Source of the DNA: Nitrospirales bacterium
Lineage (GTDB): Bacteria > Nitrospirota > Nitrospiria > Nitrospirales > UBA8639
Direction: 5' to 3'
Length of the DNA stretch: 6,529 nt
NCBI GenBank assembly: GCA_021604265.1
Contig: BQIY01000132.1
Coordinates: 1 to 6,529, forward strand
This document shows, one piece after another, positions 1 through 6,305 of the stretch (its first letter is position 1; every line of letters starts with the position of its first letter). A program made the position numbers and the translations under genes. The notes under the pieces are model-generated. The model was not told the DNA's origin. It saw only the letters and a program-made list of their open reading frames with translations, and ran no database searches.

Positions 1-57
1 CAGCGACGCTCTGTGCCGGTTGACGATAGATGTTACAGAACTCTTTATTTGATTGAT

Positions 58-87
58 GGTCGAGCAAGGAACTGCTCGACCTTTTTT
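58..87 (+). terminator. Rho-independent terminator of the upstream + strand gene
   Basis: A perfect 9-bp stem (ggtcgagca at 58-66 pairing with tgctcgacc at 73-81) encloses a 6-nt loop and is followed at once by six T residues (82-87). The T run lies only on the + strand side, so it ends + strand transcription entering from the left. The upstream gene itself is outside the window apart from its last codons. Two frames close just before the stem, with stops at 21-23 and 50-52, and I cannot tell which one is coding. Confidence 0.9.
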
Positions 88-397
88 CACGAGTGCCTAT
101 TGTGAGTCTACCAGATTCATAACATGTGAGATTCCTTTACATTTTTCCCATAGTATTGCTCCCTGTTCTCAAATAGCATAGAATGGAATGAACTCATACT
201 TACATTCTTCCCAATGTTCTCCTTCCCCATTTTCCCCTGTCTTTATACCTTTTCCTTAAAATTGAATATTTTTTAAACGTAGCTGATTCGTTTCGGGTCG
301 ATGTCCATTGTTTTTTCAGGAATGAACATGTCCTGAGACAAACGCCTCTACCTGTTATTCGGTGGTCTGTTTTGAGTGTGAGGAGAATATTGTTGGG
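88..397 (+). promoter_or_regulatory. AT-rich leader region of the two-component operon
   Basis: About 310 nt without a supportable gene separate the terminator from the histidine kinase. The stretch is AT-rich and must hold the promoter of the kinase-regulator operon, because the preceding transcript is terminated at 87. One weak sigma70-like candidate is TTGCTC at 156-161 with TAGAAT at 179-184 and a 17-nt spacer; the -10 box matches 5 of 6 consensus bases but the -35 box only 3 of 6. GAGGAG at 380-385 is the only Shine-Dalgarno-like sequence near the start of the kinase. I see no convincing operator or riboswitch here. Confidence 0.35.
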
Positions 398-1726
398 GTG
401 AAACGCATGCTCATTCATTCTCCTAATCGCCCGGTTGAAGTTCATCAAGACGTCAATGAACAAACTCGGACGGAGTCTGTCGTGTTTACCGTTCGTCAGA
501 AACGTCCTCAACGAGAAATCCTTTGGACAGCTCTGGTGTTGTCTTTAGGAATCATGGCCTTCTTTTTGGACAGAACTTCAAGCATCGGCATAATCGTCGG
601 CATGATGTATGCGCTCTGCGTGGTCTTGGCTTCCCGCCTCTCGTTTGACTATGCCGTCTACGTTGTTGCCGCAATCTGTTCGACTCTTTCCCTGTTTGGG
701 TTCACTTTTGTGGACATTGACAGTCTCGGATGGAGTGATGTGACTGATCGTCTGCTGGTCCTCTTGGCTATTTGGATTGCCGCGTTTCTCTCAATGTTGT
801 GGGATAAACCTCCAATTCAAGGTCAAAGCATGCATGCTCAGCAATGGCCATCCTCTCGTTCAACTCTGCATGCCGACGTGACCACGCCTGAGACGTTCGC
901 CGGACCTGAACATGCCGTTCATCAGCCAGGTGAGGACCTGGCTCAACTCAATCAAGTGCTCTTGCAGAAAAATTATGAATTGGAAACGTTAATTAATGTG
1001 GTCTCGCATGATCTTCGCGCCCCGCTCGTTACGATACAGGGTTTTAGTAAGGAATTATCTGACTCCTGTGCGCGTCTTCGCGGAGCGATAGACACGAGTG
1101 AACACAGGGAAATCAATCGGTCAGATGTGGTTCTTGCGTTGGATGAAGAGATTCCAGAAGCGTTGCAGTATATTCGTGTGGGCGCAGAAAAAATTTCGAA
1201 TGTGCTTTCAGGCATATTGCAGTTTTCGCGATTGGGTCGGCTGTCACTTCATTGTGAACCGCTCAACATGAATGCCATGGTGCACGGCATTGCAACGGTG
1301 ATGGAATTTCAATTGAAGGAAAAGGGCGTCATGCTTCAAATTGATGATCTCCCTGATTGTCTGGGAGATGAAACCTTGTTAGGGCAGGTTTTTTCAAATC
1401 TCATAGAGAATGCGTATAAGTATCTTGATCCGGCAAGGCCTGGCATGATTCGGGTGACTGGGGAAATCAAGGATGAAAAGTCAATGTATACGGTTGAGGA
1501 TAACGGAATAGGCATTCAGGAGGATCACCAAGGGAAGATCTTTGAAATGTTTCACCGGCTGGATCCCAAGGAGGGGGCTGGTGAAGGGCTAGGGCTTACA
1601 ATTGTCCGAAGAATCGTCGAGCGGCATCAAGGTGATGTATGGGTTGATTCAACCTTTGGCGTCGGGACAAAATTTATGGTGAGTTTTCCTTCTGCCACCA
1701 CCGTACAAAAGAAGGAAGGTACGTGA
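398..1726 (+). CDS. Membrane sensor histidine kinase (HisKA-HATPase)
   Basis: This is a sensor histidine kinase that autophosphorylates and should pass phosphate to the regulator encoded next to it. Numbering is from the GTG at 398 (442 residues). Four hydrophobic segments at about 39-58, 63-80, 83-105 and 119-135 form a membrane domain with very short loops and no recognisable ligand-binding domain. A linker and short coiled-coil-like stretch lead to the H-box SHDLRAP with phospho-accepting His204. The dimerisation hairpin is longer than usual, with about 40 extra residues around 219-258. The ATPase domain shows the N-box (Asn334, Asn338), G1 DNGIGI (368-373), F-box FEMF (382-385) and G2 GEGLGL (395-400). 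The frame is open from a GTG at 362, but that codon has no ribosome site; GTG 398 lies 12 nt after GAGGAG, and ATG 407 is the other candidate. The 3' end overlaps the regulator start by 4 nt. The signal sensed is unknown. Confidence 0.93.
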   Translation: MKRMLIHSPNRPVEVHQDVNEQTRTESVVFTVRQKRPQREILWTALVLSLGIMAFFLDRTSSIGIIVGMMYALCVVLASRLSFDYAVYVVAAICSTLSLFGFTFVDIDSLGWSDVTDRLLVLLAIWIAAFLSMLWDKPPIQGQSMHAQQWPSSRSTLHADVTTPETFAGPEHAVHQPGEDLAQLNQVLLQKNYELETLINVVSHDLRAPLVTIQGFSKELSDSCARLRGAIDTSEHREINRSDVVLALDEEIPEALQYIRVGAEKISNVLSGILQFSRLGRLSLHCEPLNMNAMVHGIATVMEFQLKEKGVMLQIDDLPDCLGDETLLGQVFSNLIENAYKYLDPARPGMIRVTGEIKDEKSMYTVEDNGIGIQEDHQGKIFEMFHRLDPKEGAGEGLGLTIVRRIVERHQGDVWVDSTFGVGTKFMVSFPSATTVQKKEGT

Positions 1727-2166
1727 GTCAATCACCGATGATTCTTATAGCTGAAGATGATGATGGTCACGCGGCCCTCATTGAGCGAAATCTTCAACGT
1801 TCTGGGGTGAGTCGCAAGTATCGGCGATTACGGGATGGTCAAGAAACTTTAGATTTTTTATTTCAGAGAGGAGAGGGGGAAGTTCGTATTCAAAACTATC
1901 CGTACATTCTTCTTCTCGATATTAATCTCCCTAAAGTCAGTGGACTTGAAGTGTTACGGCAAATCAAAAGTCATGCCGAACTACGGAAAATTCCTGTCAC
2001 GGTGCTTTCGACGACTGACGATCCTCAAGAAGTGGCTCAATGTCATGCCTTAGGGTGTAGTTATTACATTACCAAGCCGACGGAGCCGGAGGTATTTATG
2101 AATGTCATTGCCCGTCTTGGACAACTCATCAACATTGTGAAGGTTCCCCGCATTCAGGTCTGTTAA
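1723..2166 (+). CDS. Single-domain response regulator (Rcp1-type, CheY-like)
   Basis: A 147-residue receiver domain with no output domain. The conserved positions are visible: the acidic cluster Glu11-Asp12-Asp13, phospho-acceptor Asp66 in LLLDINLPK, the switch Thr97 in LSTTDD, and Lys118 in ITKP. Length and motif pattern fit the Rcp1-like regulators that are commonly paired with phytochrome-like or membrane HisKA kinases. The GTG start overlaps the TGA of the kinase (GTGA at 1723-1726) and follows a purine-rich ribosome site (gaaggaagg, 1711-1719), so the two are translationally coupled and the kinase is its likely partner. With no DNA-binding domain, phosphorylation probably controls protein-protein contact or a further phosphorelay step; the downstream target is not encoded in this window. 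Confidence 0.94.
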   Translation: MSQSPMILIAEDDDGHAALIERNLQRSGVSRKYRRLRDGQETLDFLFQRGEGEVRIQNYPYILLLDINLPKVSGLEVLRQIKSHAELRKIPVTVLSTTDDPQEVAQCHALGCSYYITKPTEPEVFMNVIARLGQLINIVKVPRIQVC

Positions 2167-2205
2167 CCGCACTCAGTTCACCTATCAAAATATGTTCTTC
2201 GAGTT

Positions 2206-2219
2206 ACCCAATTCTGGGT
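2206..2219. other. Short hairpin between the convergent genes
   Basis: A 5-bp stem (accca at 2206-2210, tgggt at 2215-2219) with a 4-nt loop lies between the ends of the response regulator (+) and the helix-turn-helix gene (-). It has no T run on either side, so it is at best a weak terminator or a processing site. No better terminator is visible in this 114-nt gap. Confidence 0.25.
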
Positions 2220-2280
2220 GGATGCATGTAGGGAACTGGTTCGTAGACTTGCTGATAGAAAAGGGGGCAGGGAGAAGATG

Positions 2281-2742
2281 TTAGGGCTTGACCCACTGAC
2301 GGCGCAGCGTGCGTGTGTGCGTGGTGTTCGAATTTTTCTTGGCTTTCGTCTTGCGATATTTCCAGCCTAGCGCTCGAAGAATACGGCTGATATGATCGGC
2401 ATGGTAGCGAATACCAAAGGTTTTTCGTATGACTTTCCTCACATGACTGCAGGTCCAATAGTCGGCGCGTAATTTCGCCGCCCGCGGCCCCTTCAGCAAC
2501 ATTTTTTCTAATTGTTGACGTTGTTGCCGGGTGAGACGTGACGGTCTACCGGTATGGGGCTTGGATTTGAGAGCCTCAGCTCCCCCATATTCCAATGCGT
2601 CCTTCCACCGTTTGACAGAGGACGGGGCCGCACCGATATGACGGGCGACCTCACGAATGCCTTTGCCTTTAGCCAACAGTTTGGCGGCAAGGCGTCTTCG
2701 AGCTTCAAGTTTTGCTGGACTTCCTTTCGGGCGCATATTCAT
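2281..2742 (-). CDS. Solitary helix-turn-helix protein, IS630-type transposase N-terminal part
   Basis: A 153-residue basic protein with two helix-turn-helix regions. The first, at about 15-58, includes IREVARHIGAAPSSVKRWKDA and is followed by a basic linker (GRPSRLT). The second is a winged-helix-like segment at about 70-128 containing YWTCSHVRKVI and YHADHISRILRALGW. This order is that of the DNA-binding half of IS630/Tc1-type transposases, where it is often a separate first ORF. The DDE catalytic half should follow downstream, but the 114 nt after the stop carry nothing like it and run straight into the convergent response regulator. The tail after GWKYRK (about 130-153) is Lys/Arg/Thr-rich and looks diverged. 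I found no terminal inverted repeats. It is either a truncated insertion-sequence remnant or a domesticated DNA-binding protein. ATG 2742 is used; an alternative ATG lies two codons in, and neither has a clear ribosome site. Confidence 0.75.
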   Translation of the reverse strand: MNMRPKGSPAKLEARRRLAAKLLAKGKGIREVARHIGAAPSSVKRWKDALEYGGAEALKSKPHTGRPSRLTRQQRQQLEKMLLKGPRAAKLRADYWTCSHVRKVIRKTFGIRYHADHISRILRALGWKYRKTKAKKNSNTTHTRTLRRQWVKP

Positions 2743-2746
2743 TATG

Positions 2747-2760
2747 TCGGTACCGATCGG
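2747..2760. promoter_or_regulatory. Overlapping palindromes before the helix-turn-helix gene
   Basis: Two perfect palindromes overlap here: tcggtaccga (2747-2756) and ccgatcgg (2753-2760). They begin 4 nt upstream of the start codon of the - strand helix-turn-helix gene and take the place of a normal ribosome site. An autoregulatory operator is possible but untested, and short palindromes like these also arise by chance. Confidence 0.2.
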
Positions 2761-2904
2761 CTAAAGCTTAAGAGAAATTTCTTTTGGTCAAAAAAAGAAT
2801 GACAATCGTTGGATTCTGTCGCTCGGTCACTGTGTCCGTGATAATGGTGATGCCAAACGTTTACTCGTCATAATCTTCCCGGGAATTGTGAGCAATGGGT
2901 TTTA

Positions 2905-2946
2905 GGCAATGGTCATTGCCATAAACTGAGAAATTGAGACTTCTCA
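2905..2946 (-). terminator. Tandem hairpins after the cytochrome b/c gene
   Basis: Two inverted repeats follow the stop of the cytochrome b/c gene on the - strand. The first has arms at 2927-2932 (tgagaa) and 2941-2946 (ttctca), an 8-nt loop, and is followed in the transcript by GUUUAU. The second is a 16-nt dyad at 2905-2920 (ggcaatg-gt-cattgcc) that folds as a 6-bp stem with a 4-nt loop, followed by UAAAACCC. Neither has a strong U run, so termination may be inefficient and the transcript may read into the helix-turn-helix gene. The 16-nt dyad could also be a protein-binding site. Confidence 0.35.
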
Positions 2947-2957
2947 TCGCCTCCATA

Positions 2958-4286
2958 TTATGAATGTCCACTTTTTAGCGTCAGCACATAACTGGTGAGA
3001 TCATTCAGCTGTGAATCCGTCAATGGGAATTTGGGCATGAACGACCCTGGCGAAACGGACTGTGGATCTTTGAAGTGGCGAATATGCCATTCCCGCTCTG
3101 GACGCCGGTCTGCGACATACGAAAGGTCTGGTGCAATGTTCGCTCCGTCACCGTGGATGCGATGGCAGGTTTTACAGGCAAACTTTTCAACGATGGCCTG
3201 CCCGTTGGCGACGGCAGGATCCATCTTCGGGACGGCATAGAGATCACGTAACGAGACGCCAAGTAAGGCGAACACCGCCACTAAGAAGGCGAGCCCGCTG
3301 CCCAAGATCCGCGGGCGGGTAGAGGGCACGCGTTCTGGATTACGATCAAGAAATGGTAAGGCAAACAAACAGAGGATGAAGAGGGCAGGCAAGGCCCACG
3401 AGGCATACGGCACCAAAGGGCCGGGTGCATATTTGAGTAATTGATAATGGAAGAGGAAATACCATTCCGGGACCGGAATAAACGAATGGTCCGAAGGGTC
3501 CGCTTTGTCTGCGAGTGGAAATTCCACTGCATAGGCCAGCGTGGCCACGATCAGAAAGACGATGAGCATGACCACGGCATCCATAAAGACTTGACGAGGA
3601 TAAAATGTTTCGCTGCTTTGCTTGGCCTGCGCTTCATCATGTGGTCCAGCCGGGCCGACTCGCCGTAAGATAAACAAGTGGAGCATAATTCCGATCATAA
3701 TGATGGCTGGAAGGATCATGACATGAATAGCGAAAAACCGCGAAAGCGTCAGTGCTCCGAGCGTGTCTCCGCCACGCATGACGCGAACGAGAAAATCGCC
3801 GATGACGGGGGTGGTTCCGGCCATATTGATACCAACCTGGGTGGCCCAATACGCGTTCTGATCCCATGGAAGTAAGTATCCTGTAAACCCGAATCCCAGC
3901 ATGAGTAAGAGCAGCACGACGCCCACCATCCACATCATTTCCCGGGGACGTTTATAAGCCCCGTCGAAGAAGACCTGGAGCATGTGAAGTCCGACGGCTA
4001 AAATGACAGCCGATGCGCCCCAATGATGCAGGCCTCGTATGAACCATCCGAACCAGACTTCATTTTGGATATACTGGATGGTGTCATAGGCATGGTCAGG
4101 AGAGGGGACGTAATAGATCGAGAGGCACATGCCGGTAATGGCCTGAAGGACAAAGAGAAAGAGGGTGGCGGATCCAAAGACATAGTTCCAACTGGCTCCT
4201 CCAGGAATGGGTTCGTCTAGCAGCGTTTGTTCAATCGGTTTGAGTTTGAGGCGCTCATCAGCCCATTGATAGAGAGAGAATCTCAT
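2958..4286 (-). CDS. petB: Cytochrome b6/subunit IV/cytochrome c fusion of the bc complex
   Basis: This is the quinol-oxidising core subunit of a cytochrome bc complex in the inner membrane, carrying two b hemes and one c heme in 442 residues. The b6 part (about 1-215) has helices near 37-60, 85-108, 117-137 and 184-206, with heme ligands His87/His101 and His188/His203. The last pair is separated by 14 residues, the b6-type spacing rather than the bc1 spacing. The subunit IV part has the Qo motif PEWY (273-276) and helices near 233-254, 294-313 and 326-346. Seven helices place the C-terminus in the periplasm, where a cytochrome c domain (about 355-442) has CKTCH (371-375) and probable axial Met417. 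The residue matching the heme c_i cysteine of b6f (Cys35 of plant b6) is Val36. The ATG is preceded by GGAG at 9 nt and starts 3 nt after the Rieske stop, so the two genes form an operon. The symbol is by analogy; qcrB would also fit. Confidence 0.96.
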   Translation of the reverse strand: MRFSLYQWADERLKLKPIEQTLLDEPIPGGASWNYVFGSATLFLFVLQAITGMCLSIYYVPSPDHAYDTIQYIQNEVWFGWFIRGLHHWGASAVILAVGLHMLQVFFDGAYKRPREMMWMVGVVLLLLMLGFGFTGYLLPWDQNAYWATQVGINMAGTTPVIGDFLVRVMRGGDTLGALTLSRFFAIHVMILPAIIMIGIMLHLFILRRVGPAGPHDEAQAKQSSETFYPRQVFMDAVVMLIVFLIVATLAYAVEFPLADKADPSDHSFIPVPEWYFLFHYQLLKYAPGPLVPYASWALPALFILCLFALPFLDRNPERVPSTRPRILGSGLAFLVAVFALLGVSLRDLYAVPKMDPAVANGQAIVEKFACKTCHRIHGDGANIAPDLSYVADRRPEREWHIRHFKDPQSVSPGSFMPKFPLTDSQLNDLTSYVLTLKSGHS

Positions 4287-4289
4287 AAC

Positions 4290-4844
4290 TTATAACTCCA
4301 CTTGTTCTGACAATCCTGATTTAAATTCCTTGTAGATCACCATCAATTGACCGTTTTCAACTTTCATGGGTAACGAATCTAATGGACGAGGCGCGGGCCC
4401 TGCCTGGACGCTGCCCTTGAGATCATAAATGCTTCCATGACACGGGCATTTAAACAACCGGTCTTGTCCATCCCATCGAAATCCACACCCTAAATGTGGG
4501 CAAATGGGAGAAAAGACCGTCACCTTATCATTGGCATGCTTGACGGCCCAGACGCCTTTGGTTGATTTGGTTTCATGCCATCCGTCTTTTATCGTCACGG
4601 TGTAATCAAGGGCTTTCGGTTCATTGAGCGGTAAGTCTTCAACGGCGCTCACGTGAACCCAGTCTTTCTTGCGGCGATGGAACGCGGGAGCGACAACGTA
4701 TCCCAGTATGGGTATCGTCATCGAAAGCCCGATAAATGAAGCGATCACCGCGGTCACTCGGGTAAAAAATGATCGGCGGGTTCCGACTGGAGTTGAAGCT
4801 CCGGACTCGTCATTCTGGGTCGACACAGGTGTCTCTCCTTCCAT
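4290..4844 (-). CDS. petA: Rieske 2Fe-2S protein of the bc complex
   Basis: This is the iron-sulfur subunit that takes the first electron from quinol at the Qo site and delivers it to heme c. Numbering is from the ATG at 4844 (184 residues). A Ser/Thr-rich N-terminus is followed by a twin-arginine motif (TRRSFF, 22-27) and one membrane anchor (about 31-55), as expected for Tat-exported, uncleaved Rieske proteins. Cluster box 1 is CPHLGC (115-120) and box 2 is CPCHGS (133-138): Cys115, His117, Cys133 and His136 bind the cluster, and Cys120 and Cys135 form the disulfide. Box 1 has Pro where Thr is usual (CTHLGC). Ser138 and Tyr140, which raise the midpoint potential in high-potential Rieske proteins, are both kept. 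The frame is open from a GTG at 4859, but only ATG 4844 has a ribosome site (GGAG, 9-nt spacing). It is the first gene of the bc operon. The symbol qcrA is also used for this subunit. Confidence 0.95.
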   Translation of the reverse strand: MEGETPVSTQNDESGASTPVGTRRSFFTRVTAVIASFIGLSMTIPILGYVVAPAFHRRKKDWVHVSAVEDLPLNEPKALDYTVTIKDGWHETKSTKGVWAVKHANDKVTVFSPICPHLGCGFRWDGQDRLFKCPCHGSIYDLKGSVQAGPAPRPLDSLPMKVENGQLMVIYKEFKSGLSEQVEL

Positions 4845-4870
4845 GCTAGGGGTCTCCACGCTACATTAGT

Positions 4871-4894
4871 GAATCAGATGATTCTTTAGATTCT
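4871..4894. promoter_or_regulatory. Three-part hexamer repeat upstream of the Rieske gene
   Basis: Three related hexamers sit at 9-nt intervals: GAATCA (4871-4876), GATTCT (4880-4885) and GATTCT (4889-4894), each separated by 3 nt. The first two also make a dyad, gaatca-ga-tgattc (4871-4884). The block lies 26-50 nt upstream of the preferred Rieske ATG, where a transcription factor or RNA polymerase would bind. It is a candidate operator for the bc operon; no regulator can be named. Confidence 0.35.
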
Positions 4895-5001
4895 CAAAGG
4901 ATTATTCCGTAACGATGTTGAATGCATGGCTCTTCCATCAACACATGCGGTTATAAGACCGGGCATTCAAGGGTCGGCGATTAGGTGCTTCATTTCCTTA
5001 G

Positions 5002-5017
5002 GGAGAAGCCGTCCTCC
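5002..5017 (-). other. Leader hairpin containing a Shine-Dalgarno-like sequence
   Basis: Read on the - strand, the sequence forms a 6-bp stem GGAGGA/TTCTCC (one G-T pair) with loop CGGC. The 5' arm extends into AAAGGAGG, an almost ideal ribosome site, but no start codon is suitably placed after it. If the bc operon is transcribed from further upstream, this would be a leader hairpin about 160 nt before the Rieske start. Confidence 0.2.
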
Positions 5018-5531
5018 TTTGATCCTTGTTGTGTCATGGAAAACCTGACAAAAAATATGACGATCAAGTGTGAGACGTGATTTGGTTCACAGAGACAAAA
5101 GTCGATACTTGTGTTGAGCAGTCCTCATGACTATTGCTGTCTCTTAGTTCAGAACACCAATGTCCGTAGGAGAAATCCGGTGACTGAGTCAGACGGTTGA
5201 GTCGACTTCTCGCCCGTCTTCATGAAACAAGACTTCTAGCGAAGTTGTCTCAAGTATGAGAGAGTTCGCGCCGGTCTTAGGCATGAGGTCTGAACGAAAA
5301 CCGTCTCGCTCGATACGGCACAACACAGTCAATGCTAATGAAGAATGAAGGCAGGATGAAAAATGGGCGCACCTATTCATTTACTATATCATAGTGTTCA
5401 AAAATCGCAACGTTAAGAAAGGAACAGGTGAAGGTGGGCGGGCGGCATGCTTGTTCATCTCTTATCGATTCGGTAGACTGAAAACCATCTTTCACTATTT
5501 CACGTGCCATATTTACTCTGTAAGGAGAGCG

Positions 5532-6305
5532 ATGGCTGAGCCGCGTCCATACCCGCTCGAAGTCAGCATTGGCGGTGTCGTGTATCGTTACGAGCGAGTC
5601 TTGAAAGACGATTTCTTTTCGGTGAATTTGTTATACCGAAATAAACAGAGGCTTGGGTATGTCTTAAAGATTAGCGATTTTCGGTTTGTGGGCGGATGGG
5701 TATTCCGCCCGTTGGCCTGTCTCATCTCTCGTCATGAATACCGCGTGTATCGTCGAGTGGCTGAGATTCAGGGAATTCCGGCTTTAGGTCCACGGTGGGG
5801 ATCGCGAGGATATTTCCATTGCTATATTGAAGGACGAACGCTCCATGAAGTAACGCCGCACGGTGATCTGCCCGAACGCTTTTTTGCTCAGCTGGAAGAG
5901 TTGCTGGCAAAAGTCCATGAAAAAAAAGTGTTCTATGTCGATTTAAATAAACACGGCAATATCATTTGTTCTCGTGATGGACAGCCGTATTTAATTGATT
6001 TTCAAATTTCTCTTGCCTTTCCAACGGGAAGTGGATGGTGGCCGAATCTCTGGAACCGAATCTTTAATCGGCTCATTCAAGAAGATCTCTATCATCTCTA
6101 TAAGCACAAAAAGTCCTTCCAGCCTTGGAAGATGAATGATGAGGAGTTACGCTTAGCAACACGGTCAAAGCTCAATGAACGATATGCTTATTATGTGGCT
6201 CGGCCCTATTTGCGTGTCAAACGTCTGCTATATCCGCACGGAAGCAATGAAATCGTCTGGTACAAATGGAAGAAAATGAAAGATAAAACCGTTCAGATGC
6301 CGTGA
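5532..6305 (+). CDS. Lipopolysaccharide-kinase-like protein (InaA/Kdo-kinase fold)
   Basis: A 257-residue cytoplasmic protein with the small-kinase fold of the lipopolysaccharide core kinases (InaA/WaaP/KdkA group). Lys46 in YVLKIS fits the strand-3 ATP-binding lysine and Glu69 in HEYRVYRR the helix-C partner. The catalytic loop is YVDLNKHGNII (136-145 region) with Asp137 and Asn143, and the metal-binding motif is IDFQIS with Asp156 in place of DFG. No glycine-rich loop is evident, as is common in this group. The catalytic Asp and Asn are six positions apart rather than five. The C-terminal third (170-257) is basic and aromatic. The frame is open from a GTG at 5394, but that start has no ribosome site and its 46 extra residues look non-conserved; ATG 5532 follows AAGGAG (5522-5527). 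The substrate may be a sugar of the cell envelope, but a protein or small molecule is possible. It seems to be transcribed alone. Confidence 0.8.
   Translation: MAEPRPYPLEVSIGGVVYRYERVLKDDFFSVNLLYRNKQRLGYVLKISDFRFVGGWVFRPLACLISRHEYRVYRRVAEIQGIPALGPRWGSRGYFHCYIEGRTLHEVTPHGDLPERFFAQLEELLAKVHEKKVFYVDLNKHGNIICSRDGQPYLIDFQISLAFPTGSGWWPNLWNRIFNRLIQEDLYHLYKHKKSFQPWKMNDEELRLATRSKLNERYAYYVARPYLRVKRLLYPHGSNEIVWYKWKKMKDKTVQMP

Larger units (their letters stand above)
4845..5531. other. Long divergent intergenic region
   Basis: About 690 nt separate the start of the Rieske gene (-) from the preferred start of the kinase-like gene (+), and no gene in it can be supported. It must hold both promoters. Visible items are a three-part GATTCT-type repeat at 4871-4894; a - strand hairpin at 5002-5017; an interrupted inverted repeat agagac/gtctct (5091-5096 and 5139-5144); a small inverted repeat at 5232-5245 (acttc-tagc-gaagt); and a dyad actat-atc-atagt at 5383-5395. 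A 63-codon - strand frame (5189-5380) has no ribosome site. A weak + strand promoter candidate for the kinase-like gene is TTGTTC (5451-5456) and TAGACT (5474-5479) with a 17-nt spacer. Confidence 0.5.

Noticed and set aside
1..52. C-terminal codons of an upstream + strand gene
   Set aside because: Two frames stop shortly before the terminator (21-23 and 50-52), and with so few codons I cannot choose between them.
200..511. 103-codon - strand frame overlapping the kinase start
   Set aside because: It overlaps the kinase coding sequence, has no family features and no ribosome site; it is most likely a chance antisense frame.
2204..2458. Overlapping - strand frame as a -1/+1 frameshifted transposase second half
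   Set aside because: The translation shows no DDE-type motif and no resemblance to a transposase catalytic domain; most of it is a shadow of the helix-turn-helix gene.
2167..2957. Complete IS630-type element with terminal inverted repeats
   Set aside because: I compared the flanks of the helix-turn-helix gene by eye and found no matching terminal repeats or TA duplication, and there is no room for the catalytic ORF.
4967..4993. 8-codon - strand frame (MKHLIADP) as a leader peptide
   Set aside because: Frames this short are frequent by chance, there is no run of a single amino acid or terminator/antiterminator pair, and attenuation of a bc operon this way would be unusual.
5189..5380. 63-codon - strand frame in the divergent gap
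   Set aside because: It has no ribosome site before its ATG, no motif, signal or membrane segment I recognise, and it lies in an apparently non-coding region. A protein search could still revive it.
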